From positions 6,615,097 through 6,679,096 of the forward strand of contig CM035355.1 in NCBI GenBank assembly GCA_020137815.1: a DNA stretch of 64,000 bases, given 5' to 3'. Shown in pieces: positions 57,101-64,000 of the stretch; the first letter of the stretch is position 1; each line of letters begins with the position of its first letter. Both the position numbers and the translations under genes were made by a program. Origin of the DNA: Hormiphora californensis (Eukaryota; Ctenophora; Tentaculata; Cydippida; Pleurobrachiidae). The notes beneath the pieces were generated by a model that was not told where the DNA came from, did not search any database, and worked only from the letters and a program-made list of their open reading frames with translations.

Positions 57101-59477
57101 AATGAACTATCGAATTGTTCGAAAAAGGTGGTAAACTTCTAAAAACTAAAAGCATTGCCAAGCAATAATAAATAGTTGGGCCAATGGACGCCCATTGGAC
57201 AGCAGCAAAAAGTTCCAATAACATAAGAAAAGAGGGCAGCCGGGTACTGCACAAATACCGGACCTAAAACAACAATGAATGCTGTGTCTCACTTTACGGA
57301 AGTAGAAACATGAGCCACATGTATGAAGAGGGGTCGAGAGGGACTTTATAATACATGTGTTCCTAAAAATGGTAATATAACTTGCCACTTGGTGAATGGT
57401 GACGCCATCCCCTCTTATGTTCGCGGGCTTAGCTTCGCACGGCTGATAGTGGAGGGGTGACTGCGTCACCAAAATATAACTAGATTGAATGATATTCTAA
57501 GTAGGAAATAATAATAAAACCCAAACCCCAAACCCATCTTGTGTCTTACCTCCAGGAACGGGTGTTAAAAATCCAGCCACTTTCTTGACCCCCTCAAAGT
57601 CGACATCACCAACTGAAACAGGAGGGAGAATGAATTGCATGTGATGTTTTAGTTGCTGAATAGTCGGGTGAATTAGGGAAGGTAAATATTATAAATGTTA
57701 CAGATGAGCATCTCACAGTATCGCGGGAGGGGCAGGGGTTACCAGCAATACCGGTGCAAGAACCAACAGACTGAGATTTGGCAACATGTCAAAGCCGTAC
57801 CCCTAACTATAATAGATCGGGGAGGGGAACAAGTTACCTAGTTTCCCAGTATCCAGTACATTAATCCCACAATCAATAACAACAGCCCCTGGTTTGACCA
57901 TATCTCCAGTAACTAGGCCTGCCTTCCCCGCACCCACCACGAGTACATCTGCCTGGCGACACTGAAAATGTGGAAGGGAGGGGGTGATACTAATTTTATT
58001 TCAATATTTCATGGTAACGGTAGTATTGTCAGAGAAATCGACATATAATATGGCCAATGCTGACCGCTGTTCTAGTAGAGTCGATAACTACATCGACCTC
58101 TCCCAATTGTTCCAGTTTTTGTCACATCTGTTTGGAGCCTCGACACGACCTCTAAACAGGTGTTACTTTTTCACAAACTGTTTTCATCTTGGTGTAATCA
58201 GCAGTTGAAATGTTGCTGATCATAACAAAAACCTGACTAAATTTTTTCAACTTGGGGTAAAACCATGGGTGTCAAAAGTTAGCTCTAGGTCCCCTGAGTA
58301 ACCATCCGGAGACTCCAAGAGATATTTCAAGCCGTTCTCCCGTAATCATTAATCCCGGTAGAGCACATATTTGAGTATGGACGTACGTGCAATTGCCTAC
58401 AACCTCAACTTTAATGTATAACGTTAATGTGCGTCTCTCTCTTTTCTCCCCCTTGAGAAAGAGTTATCTCGCGCGGCGCAACCGCACGTGCGGTTTTTCC
58501 AGAGAGAGTGAGAGACATACAATAACATGTAAACAGCCTGCCAGCGCTCACGTACGTCCGCATTGTATTTTTTTCTCCACCGGGATTAATGATTACGGGA
58601 GAACGGCTTGAAATATCTCTTAGAGTCTCCGGATGGTTACTCAGGGGACCTAGAGCTAACTTTTGACACCCATGGTTTTACCCCAAGTTGAAAAAATTTA
58701 GTCAGGTTTTTGTTATGATCAACAACATTTCAACTGCTGATTACACCAAGATGAAAACAGTTTGTGAAAAAGTAACACCTGTTTAGAGGTCGTGTCGAGG
58801 CTCCAAACAGATGTGACAAAAACTGGAACAATTGGGAGAGGTCGATGTAGTTATCGACTCTACTATTCTTGCATAAATGGGAATTGGGTCAGGCCAATGC
58901 TCTGACATATGGTAAACTGCAATAATTGAACTACTACACCAACCTCTGCAGCAATGATTGAACTACATACTACCAACCTCTGCAGCAATGATTGAACTAC
59001 TACACCAACCTTTGCAGCAATGATTGAACTACTATACCAACCTCTGCAGCAATGATTGAACTATTATACCAACCTCTGCAGCAATGATTGAACTACTATA
59101 CCAACCTCTGCAGCAATGATTGAACTACTACACCAACCTCTGCAGCAATGATTGAACTACTATACCAACCTCTGCAGCAATGATTGAACTACTACACCAA
59201 CCTCTGCAGCAATGATTGAACTACTACACCAACCTCTGCAGCAATGATTGAACTACTACACCAACCTCTGCAGCAATGATTGAACTACTATACCAACCTC
59301 TGCAGCAATGATTGAACTATTATACCAACCTCTGCAGCAATGATTAAACTACTATACCAACCTCTGCAGCAATGATTGAACTACTATACCAACCTCTGCA
59401 GCAAGGTCCTCAGTTTTGCTGTGGCAAACAGTTACAGTCATATTGTTCCATTTTAATAGCTCACTCATAGGCGTGCC
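35462..59477 (-). CDS. MTHFD1: C1-tetrahydrofolate synthase (methylenetetrahydrofolate dehydrogenase/cyclohydrolase + formate-THF ligase), 5' end missing
   Basis: Interconverts one-carbon tetrahydrofolates and makes 10-formyl-THF from formate, THF and ATP. Eighteen minus-strand exons: 59477-59394, 57961-57838, 57612-57550, 56369-56252, 56026-55850, 55466-55301, 55145-55070, 54899-54719, 54225-54111, 48116-48037, 47725-47596, 47398-47324, 47149-46973, 46620-46483, 36597-36435, 36279-36154, 35837-35685 and 35551-35462 (TAG). The first three encode the Rossmann half of the dehydrogenase domain ([13 protein letters not shown]), followed by [10 protein letters not shown]. The ligase domain has the P-loop ([15 protein letters not shown]), [32 protein letters not shown] and the C-terminal GLPTRP. 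N-terminal exons lie upstream of 59,477, probably outside the window. The exon lengths sum to 2,236, one base over a whole number of codons. The extra base maps to 46,496-46,497. The cytosolic enzyme or the mitochondrial MTHFD1L form cannot be separated without the N-terminus. Confidence 0.93.
35897..36016. mobile_element. 120-bp MITE in an intron
   Basis: Ends CAACTGTTCACCCC and GGGGTGAACAGTTG face each other. The inner parts CTCGTGCGTGTGCGA and CGCGCACGA also pair. A relative lies at about 44,600-44,716, just upstream of the BTB gene. Confidence 0.75.
36598..37160. other. Start of the 9.9-kb intron, no gene
   Basis: Intronic (minus gene). Contains a dispersed-repeat fragment TCTAACCCTCCCTTTACATT (36,877-36,896) followed by GTCTAGCTAGGCAA, as at 19.7 kb. 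Confidence 0.5.
37180..37385 (+). repeat. Dispersed repeat with inverted partner at 44.4 kb
   Basis: About 200 bp, including GGTCATCCAATATTGATCTG and TATGGTCTCACAGGCAATGA, matched in reverse orientation at 44,380-44,580 with a few percent difference. The pair brackets 7 kb of the intron, including two plus-strand genes and the fold-back element. Confidence 0.8.
37810..38060. repeat. Imperfect hairpin repeat
   Basis: GCAATTATCTTGCTTTCA faces TGAAAGCAAGATAATGGC with inner arms also pairing; about 210-250 bp. Probably a degenerate MITE. No gene. Confidence 0.5.
38460..38960. repeat. CT-rich simple repeats
   Basis: CTCTCTGT and CTCTCTAT variants followed by TTCTCTCAT/TTCTGTCAT repeats. No coding value. 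Confidence 0.9.
39090..39420. repeat. Degenerate GATCTGGCTTTTTT repeats
   Basis: Several copies of GATCTGGCTTTTTTGGC and its parts, partly in pairs, ending in a poly-C run. Intronic with respect to the minus-strand gene. Confidence 0.6.
39400..42082 (+). CDS. Multi-exon gene nested in the C1-THF synthase intron, unknown product
   Basis: Supported plus-strand exons: about 39480-39669 (frame ...[17 protein letters not shown]), 39861-40077 ([20 protein letters not shown] ...), 40200-40407 ([20 protein letters not shown] ... [14 protein letters not shown]), 41091-41243 ([20 protein letters not shown] ...) and 42033-42082 ([18 protein letters not shown]). Phases agree for 39,861 to 40,200 and for 41,091 to 42,033. 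The link between 40,407 (phase 2) and 41,091 (phase 1 needed) is not solved; a tandemly duplicated segment at 40,800-40,880 lies there. The third exon has an Ig-like Y.C.A.NS.G pattern, but I would not call a domain from it. Ser/Thr/Asn-rich, no family recognised. An alternative last exon may start at 42,242. Confidence 0.5.
40408..40590. repeat. 12-bp minisatellite starting at a splice donor
   Basis: Begins at the donor of the 40,200-40,407 exon (GTAAATGAGTGG) and continues as GTAACTGGTTGG and GTAATTGGTTGG units, about 14 copies. Each unit starts with GTAA, like the donor itself. A (GA)n tract follows to about 40,646. Confidence 0.9.
41244..41860. repeat. ~55-bp minisatellite starting at a splice donor
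   Basis: The donor GTAAGCACGCCAGGGG opens an array whose unit contains TGTAGCACGCCAGGGGGATG and ATAGCAGACCTGGGGACG; about 11 copies. The final copy is followed by an inverted piece (GCTGCTACAAAACGTCCCC). Confidence 0.92.
42403..42490. repeat. (GT)n / (GA)n microsatellite
   Basis: GT run, then GA run, then GT run, about 90 bp. Confidence 0.9.
42580..43882. mobile_element. 1.3-kb fold-back element with TTAA ends
   Basis: Palindromic element: GGGTACACCTGGCG at the left after TTAA (42,576-42,579) and CGCCAGGTGTACCC at the right before TTAA (43,883-43,886). The arms are about 600 bp each and nearly identical; the unique loop is only about 90 bp around 43,190-43,280. TTAA at every intact end of the family (21.76, 35.07, 42.58 and 43.88 kb) fits a TTAA-duplicating superfamily such as piggyBac. 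The G-rich terminus would be unusual for piggyBac, so PIF/Harbinger with a TAA or TTA duplication is an alternative. Each arm contains the same 96-codon frame ([16 protein letters not shown]...). I regard it as non-coding. Confidence 0.88.
44380..44580 (-). repeat. Dispersed repeat, inverted partner of 37.2 kb
   Basis: Reverse-orientation copy of the 37,180-37,385 repeat, with small differences. Confidence 0.8.
44600..44716. mobile_element. MITE upstream of the BTB gene
   Basis: CACCCCGAACTCGTGCGTGT at the left and CCGCACACGA at the right, related to the 35.9-kb MITE but with eroded outer ends. It ends about 40 bp before the BTB start codon. Confidence 0.6.
44758..46369 (+). CDS. Intronless BTB/POZ-domain protein, with an apparent frameshift near its C-terminus
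   Basis: The frame from ATG 44,758 runs 432 codons to TAA 46,056. Residues about 20-125 are a BTB fold: [20 protein letters not shown], then [18 protein letters not shown] and [10 protein letters not shown]. The BACK-like region that follows is helical without Kelch repeats. Just before the TAA, another frame opens and runs 106 codons to TGA (46,369). It is rich in Trp, Tyr and Phe ([35 protein letters not shown]), which looks like a genuine C-terminal domain. One extra A in the AAAA run at 46,044-46,047 would explain the switch. BTB proteins dimerise and often serve as Cullin-3 adaptors; the substrate here is unknown. The gene lies within the 9.9-kb intron of the minus-strand folate gene. 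Confidence 0.75.
46637..46746. mobile_element. hAT-type MITE (promoter MITE family), intronic copy
   Basis: 110 bp with termini CAGGAACCGACCGAA and TTCGGTCGGTTCCTG and a perfect 8-bp duplication GTAGTTTT (46,629-46,636 and 46,747-46,754). In the opposite orientation to the copies at 3.4 and 6.3 kb. Confidence 0.93.
47430..47594. repeat. CT-rich repeat in an intron
   Basis: Repeated TCTCTATCTCTCCGTTTTTC units, ending directly at the donor of exon 47,725-47,596 (minus gene). Confidence 0.8.
48170..48316. mobile_element. GC-rich hairpin MITE
   Basis: AACACCGGTGTGTATC and GATACACATAAGGTGTT at the ends. Inner palindromes CGCCCCGCGCGGGGCG and GGCTCCTTGCGGAGC. Confidence 0.65.
48361..48888. mobile_element. 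~530-bp inverted-repeat element
   Basis: Terminal inverted repeats of about 78 bp: GAGGAAGTTTTGTTTTCTCC on the left and its complement on the right, with nearly perfect identity through CGTAGATTTTATTGTAGAA. The middle is AT-rich, without a frame. Confidence 0.85.
49731..53235. mobile_element. 3.5-kb palindromic element inserted in the 793-bp element
   Basis: Termini CAGGGTCTATTCCTAAGGTC and its complement. Arms of about 1,165 bp (49,731-50,895 and 52,071-53,235) are almost identical. TTTAG is duplicated at both borders. The neighbouring CCTG is shared with the host, so the duplication could be read as 5 to 9 bp. The centre (50,896-52,070) holds microsatellites and a GC-rich stretch at 51,657-51,930. 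No transposase frame found, so it is non-autonomous. Confidence 0.9.
50965..51195. repeat. (CT)n microsatellites in the element centre
   Basis: Two CT tracts, about 50,970-51,006 and 51,093-51,190, separated by 90 bp of unique sequence. Confidence 0.9.
53755..53835. mobile_element. Small GGTGAC-type MITE
   Basis: TTGGTGGCGCCGTCA at the left and TGACTGTGTCACCAA at the right, about 80 bp. Relatives at 57,392-57,470, 61,238-61,305 and a right end at 55,270-55,289. Confidence 0.6.
54257..54395. mobile_element. Pogo/Tigger-like MITE, copy 2
   Basis: 139 bp with CAGTCGGACCCC ends and TA flanks. Internal blocks read GATTTACCGGG and CCGGTAAATC, so they still pair although they differ from copies 1 and 3. 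Confidence 0.82.
56738..56909. mobile_element. Pogo/Tigger-like MITE, copy 3
   Basis: 172 bp with CAGTCGGACCCC ends and TA flanks. Internal blocks read GATTTAGTGGC and GCCACTAAATCGGGGT (five times, one with a GAGG variant). Confidence 0.82.
57392..57470. mobile_element. Small GGTGAC-type MITE
   Basis: TTGGTGAATGGTGACGCCAT at the left and GGGGTGACTGCGTCACCAA at the right. Confidence 0.65.
58073..58865. mobile_element. 793-bp inverted-repeat element (intact copy)
   Basis: Same termini as the 49-kb copy, flanked by the 3-bp duplication TTC (58,070-58,072 and 58,866-58,868). Its loop is in the opposite orientation. It preserves the sequence CACCTGTTTAGAGGTCG where the other copy is interrupted, so it is an internal empty site. 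A 74-codon frame in the loop is shared by both copies but looks accidental. Confidence 0.93.
58915..59395. repeat. 32-bp minisatellite containing a splice donor
   Basis: About 15 copies of a unit that, on the minus strand, reads CATTGCTGCAGAGGTTGGT followed by ATAGTAGTTCAAT. The first unit on that strand is the end of the folate-gene exon (GCTGCAGAG) and its donor (GTTGGT at 59,393). Every downstream unit repeats the same exon end and donor. Confidence 0.93.
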
Positions 59478-61237
59478 CTGCAAAGAATGGAGGTTAACTT
59501 GTTGGAACTTTTGTAAACTCATAATGCTGATCAATTGACCAGGCCTGAGGCCCATTTACCCTTCCCTCCTCTCTGTCTATCTCTGGTCATAGTTCAGGGT
59601 GCATTGTCCGCGGAGGGCCATTTGGCGTGTTACACAGTGTTTATAACTCCACAATACAATGCACTGTCTAATATAAACTTACGTCGCATATCGCTCGCAT
59701 ATACCGATACATAGATAGCCTATAATACATGTACAATGTACATTTAGCAGCCATGGGTGTACCGTATTTACTAACTACATTATATCCCACCGTCACAGTT
59801 CTGCGGCCGTCATAGTAACCTGCACTTTCTGATTGTTGACATTGGCATTGTTTTGTAAACTAGACTTGTTAATTATTGTACAATCATCACGTTTAGTATT
59901 TTCACCACTTGATGCATGTTAGCACCGTCTGGTGGTAATGTCGACAGTTTCCGCCTGGTAGTTTTCTAAATTGTCGCAAATGTTCCGTAGCGATTAGATT
60001 GAGACTTTGTATGACCAATTTCGTTTAGTAGGAAGGAGAATTTCTTGCTTCAACGTCCCTCAGAAAACTATAAAAATAGGCAATAGCCAAGGTACTCCAA
60101 GGTTATCTCTCCTTTCCCGGTCGACTGTTTGAGTTCCACAATACCATTGAAAGAACTTCTTCTGGGTGTACCAGAAACTTGATCAAAGTGCTATTTCTAC
60201 ATCAATAGTATCTCTCTCCCTCTCTTTCATCCAGTAAACTTTTATAGCAGGCGTCGACGCTTCTTACTTCTACCGGGACATCAATTATATTCATATTTTA
60301 GAACCTCGTGTGAACCACCTGGAACAGTCTGCAGTAATAAGCTGATTTTGTTCGAAATAAAAAGGTCGTAAAATTTATGCTTTATTTTGAAAACTTTCAT
60401 TTGGAAAATAAAATTGTTTGTTATCGATGGTGAGCACGTTTATAATGCCGAAAATTCTTTCTATTGTTTGCAGTTCCGGAACTAACTCGTTAGATCAGAG
60501 GGAGAAATATCATTCTCCAGCCTGTTCAACAAACACACGTGCACCACTGATCTCAAGCACGTGCAACATGTTCTCTCCATACCTAGTCTCCGATGAAAGT
60601 CGTGGGATAATAAAAACAACCCATCCTCTCCAAAATCTCATATTCATTTACACTATTTCTTTAACCACTATCCGCTTGCTTTTCTGTGTCCGTAATGTCC
60701 GAATATCTATCTATCGATTTGTTGTCCTTCCTCTCATACCTTGATCCGAGATAACTGCAGCTCCGAACTCAAAAATTTAAGATCAAACAGCATAGGTGAG
60801 ATACGTTTAACCATGCCTGACCATATGATTCTAGAGACCAAAAAAATACTAATTATAACATTAACTTTTACTAACACTATTTTGCGCGTCTCTTTTGCAT
60901 TATATAACAGCATGTGTAGGGACAATAATACCTAGATAATTTTAATCTATGAATTTTTTTAATCAATGGTGCAGTGCAGGCACGTGCACTGTCCGGAGCA
61001 TGCGAGATCCACTGCGCTACTGCAACATCCTCTTATCTACTGTTTTGTCATTATTGTCTGCAGATGCAGTTTAGGTCCTGTATCAATAGCTGACCCAACC
61101 CATATATTCACTTAATTTACTAACTTGACCGCCTGTACATTTTCTAACTCTCACTCTGAAATGAAAGTAACTAGTATTATCAATCATGAAGTTATATATA
61201 AACACAGGTGCAGTGGTAGCTCCACCCATTAGCTCCA
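59478..61237. other. Upstream intron or flank of the folate gene, no exon found
   Basis: Exons for the N-terminal half of the dehydrogenase domain were expected here and not seen. A tRNA-like A-box stretch (TAGCGCAGTGG on the minus strand near 61,015) hints at a SINE fragment at about 60,965-61,030. Confidence 0.45.
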
Positions 61238-61305
61238 CCTTGGTGATGCCATCCCCTATTATGTTATTATGTCAGCCCGCGCGGCTAGTGTAGGGGTGGC
61301 CAAAG
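61238..61305. mobile_element. Small GGTGAC-type MITE, degenerate
   Basis: CTTGGTGATGCCATCCCC at the left and GGGGTGGCC at the right. Related to the 57.4-kb copy. Confidence 0.45.
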
Positions 61306-61571
61306 CTCCACCCAAAGTCTGAATCTACACATTACCCGGCTATTTCCTACCCTCTATAGAGTTATATTTAAAGTGCTCTGGTGTCAACATCTTCTTCTTT
61401 TTCTTGTAAACATCATTCAATTATAATTATTGGACTAGAGGATAAGAAGGTGCAGGTAGTTGTTATATGCTAGTCATTAGCAGTTTCGCCATAGTTCTCC
61501 AACTCAGATCTGACCTCGAGCTGCTCTAATGCAATATACTTCTGCCACAAGGGCAGGTGGGGCGTTCAGCG

Positions 61572-61627
<56 letters not shown>

Positions 61628-61629
61628 GG

Positions 61630-61681
<52 letters not shown>

Positions 61682-62149
61682 TTAGAGAGAGAGAAAGAGG
61701 GGATAGAGAACTAAAATTGTAGATAGATGAACTAGGAAGATGCAATGAACAGGAATTATTGCTGTGATGGTGTAAATATAAGATGGCTCCCACGTACCTG
61801 GTTGCTATAGGAACCATATAGCGTTATTACCTGCTCGGGTGCTCATTAGAAGAAGGAAAATATGTTTTTGTGCTTTTACCGCGGATATTACAAGCAGATA
61901 ACATAAGATCATCCACACCTTTCTTTTTTCATTTTTGCAATGCCGCTTGTTTAGCTGCAGCCATAGTGTCATGCCCAGGGTAGCACTTTTGTAGTTTTTT
62001 TCCCCTGCAACTTTCCATCTCAAAGAGTAGTTTGCGGGTGCAGCTACCAGATTTATATCCTATTCTCACGCCCCAGGCTGTACCAAAGAAAGGAAAATCG
62101 ACTATAAAAGATACAGCATAAACACAAAGCATGTAGAACAATTTTCTTT
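61306..62149. other. No gene seen; GA repeat inside
   Basis: A (GA)n tract at about 61,576-61,672 with G-rich interruption. Short frames only. Confidence 0.5.
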
Positions 62150-64000
62150 CGTTATTCGAGCACGGCTGATGGAGAGGACTTCAGGTGTAAGCAAAGAGGA
62201 AAAAAACCTGTACTGGACGAGGACCAAGGAGGAGCTACACAGGAAAAGACTTGGAAGATTGGGACATTAAATGTCCGCTCTCTAGTCAACAAAACTGGAG
62301 GTGTTATTTCACATCTGGAAGACGCGGATTGTGATATCTGTCTCATACAGGAAACATTTTTAAAGTCCACTGACACAGGGAAACTCCAGGAAATCAGGGA
62401 TAATGGATGGGATATTTTCTCATGCCCCAGAGGAGACAGAGGAGGTGGCGGGATCGGAATTCTTTTTCGAGATGGTATAGTTCTTCGGCAGTGTCCGGTA
62501 AAGACCAAGTATAAGTCATTTCAAGTTCAAGAAGTTCTCATCAGTGACAGGGACCAACCGAAGAGACTCTGTAACATTTACCGCCCCCCATACACACCGA
62601 AGTCAAGACTTACGGAGGCTACTTTCCTATCAGAGTTTGGTGACTACCTCTCTGAGCTTGTTATGAAGCAAGGTACTCCGATTATTGCTGGAGACCTGAA
62701 TTTCCAGGTGCAAGATGATAACAACTTCTATTCAAGGAAACTGTTGGAGCTCCTGGATTCGTTTGACCTTCAACAAAGGGTACCACTGTTGCCTACTCAT
62801 AGGCATGGAGGAACCTTGGATCTGGTGATAACTACGAGAGAAACTGCTCTGGATGACATATCCATCTTTCCAAATGGTACTACTTCAGATCACTTCCTGG
62901 TGCGGTTTGGGATTCAAGTGAGACCTGACCTGTCTAACTCCCGTCTGAAGAGATCAGTGTTTAGAGAATATGTGGACTACAAGTCAATGGATTTGGAGGG
63001 ATTTAAAGAGGACTTGAGGAAAGCAGATTTTGAGGAAGGGAGGGATCCAGAGGAGGGTGTTGTGAACTTCTATCGTTGGCTGGAAGGGATAGTGGAAAAG
63101 CGAGTACCGAGGAAGCGGGTGAGGACGGGGAAAAAGTTTAAGCCGTGGAGGGATGAGGAACTTAGAGGATTGCTTCGTGAGAGGAGGGCTGCAGAACGGT
63201 ATTGGCGAAAACATGGGACTGAGGATGCAAAGCGGAGATTTAACGATCTGAAGAAACTGTATGGAAATATGGATAAAGAAAAGAGGTCACTTTTCATCAA
63301 AGAGGACTTGGATGCAGTCAAAGGAGATCCGAAGAAACTACAAAACAAGCTCCAGAAACTCCTGGGAAAGGCTGAAACTATTCTCCCTGAAACAACTAGC
63401 ACTAAGAGCTTGGCGGATGATTTCTCACAGTTTTTTAGTTCTAAAGTGACTAAAATTCGGAATCAAGTTAACGAAAAACAGCAACAAGCTGGTGACTTTG
63501 AGGAACCTGGAAGAAATTGTCATGCAACGTGGAAGGAATTCAGAGAGGTATCTGAGGAGGAACTTGTTTCAATTGTGAAGTCTATGTCAACTAAACATTG
63601 TGACCTTGACCCCTTGCCCACTTGGGTAGTGAAGGAGTGTATACGGGACCTTGCTCCTGTATTGACATCGATAGTCAACCACTCTCTCCAGCAGTCGACA
63701 GTAGCAGAATCTCTCCAGAAGGCGATCGTATTTCCTACTATTAAGAATATCTATGGAGATCGGGAAGCTCTCAGTAACTATCGGCCTGTTTCGAACATCC
63801 CATTTCTTTCTAAGCTTCTTGAGAAGGTAGTTCTCACGCAGCTGAATGACTACCTGGATAGCAATTCTCTTTTGGGCAAGCATCAATCCGGTTACCGTGT
63901 TGGGCACAGTTGCGAAACTCTGTTAGCCAGCATGTTTGATGATGTACTAGGCGAGATGGATAAAGGAAACGTAGTAGCTCTTATATGTTTGGACATGAGC
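62150..64000 (+). mobile_element. LINE ORF2: endonuclease and start of reverse transcriptase, open to the window end
   Basis: An uninterrupted frame runs from at least 62,150 to the last base. The apurinic-type endonuclease domain shows TWKIGTLNVRSL, then CDICLIQET (catalytic Glu), IIAGDLNF (Asp/Asn) and TSDH. A Lys/Glu-rich linker follows. The reverse transcriptase begins with AIVFPTIKN, SNYRPVSNIPFLSKLLEKVV and LLGKHQSGYRVGHSCETLL, then VVALICLDMS just before the YADD-containing part that lies outside. The order and motifs fit the CR1/L2/jockey group of non-LTR elements, which insert by target-primed reverse transcription. The start codon is not fixed. The intact frame suggests a young copy. 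It lies antisense to, and upstream of, the visible folate-gene exons, possibly in one of its introns. Confidence 0.9.

Noticed and set aside
49271-58611. Identical 74-residue frames at 49.3 kb (minus) and 58.4 kb (plus)
   Set aside because: They lie in the loop of a young transposon present twice; identity reflects copy age, with no sign of a functional protein.
58915-59395. CRISPR-like regular array at 59 kb
   Set aside because: The repeats are contiguous without unique spacers and derive from an exon border in a eukaryotic gene.
62150-64000. Viral or LTR-retroelement polymerase
   Set aside because: The endonuclease precedes the reverse transcriptase and there is no protease, integrase or LTR; motif order is that of a non-LTR element.

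Overview
The window is nuclear DNA from a non-vertebrate animal. It has GT-AG introns of about 60 bp to several kb, small multi-exon genes on both strands, C2H2 zinc-finger and BTB genes, a C1-tetrahydrofolate synthase gene of animal layout, LINE and SINE fragments, many short inverted-repeat DNA transposons, and long microsatellites. A sponge or another early-branching invertebrate is a reasonable guess, but nothing here fixes the species. All exon models below were assembled by hand from reading frame, splice consensus and phase. No search was run.

Layout. At 1.4-2.3 kb are the first three coding exons of a major-facilitator transporter (minus). At 3.6-4.0 kb is a small predicted membrane protein (plus), and at 6.5-8.25 kb a complete four-exon gene for a 118-residue unknown protein (plus). 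Both plus-strand genes begin just downstream of the same 110-bp hAT-type MITE. From 9.1 to 16.7 kb lie two tandem plus-strand genes for single-pass membrane proteins. Each has a cysteine-pair ectodomain of fixed spacing and a tail with two PPxY motifs. The second gene carries two alternative ectodomain exons. From 17.8 to 21.3 kb are minus-strand genes for a 150-residue coiled-coil protein and a 107-residue RIIa-like protein. From 23.1 to 27.5 kb are a SINE, a LINE 3' fragment, an LRR fragment, two tandem eight-finger C2H2 genes and the stub of a third.

From 35.5 to 59.5 kb the minus strand carries 18 exons of C1-tetrahydrofolate synthase, from the second half of the dehydrogenase/cyclohydrolase domain to the stop codon. 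Its 9.9-kb intron holds a plus-strand BTB gene, a multi-exon plus-strand gene and a 1.3-kb fold-back element. Its 5.9-kb intron holds a 3.5-kb palindromic transposon nested inside a 793-bp transposon, with an intact empty-site copy of the latter at 58.07 kb. The window ends in an uninterrupted LINE reading frame (endonuclease, then the start of reverse transcriptase).

Two observations stand out. First, the two ectodomain exons at 13.0 and 13.9 kb have identical phase, and joining both would create a TGA at their junction, so reading frame alone allows only one per mRNA. Second, tandem arrays repeatedly sit exactly on splice sites (12.64, 13.27, 40.41, 41.24 and 59.39 kb, plus a dinucleotide tract at 18.04 kb). 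Several of these repeat units contain the splice site itself, as if local duplication at exon-intron borders were recurrent in this genome. Two single-base frameshifts (46,496 and 46,042-46,049) and a poor-quality first kilobase are possible assembly errors.
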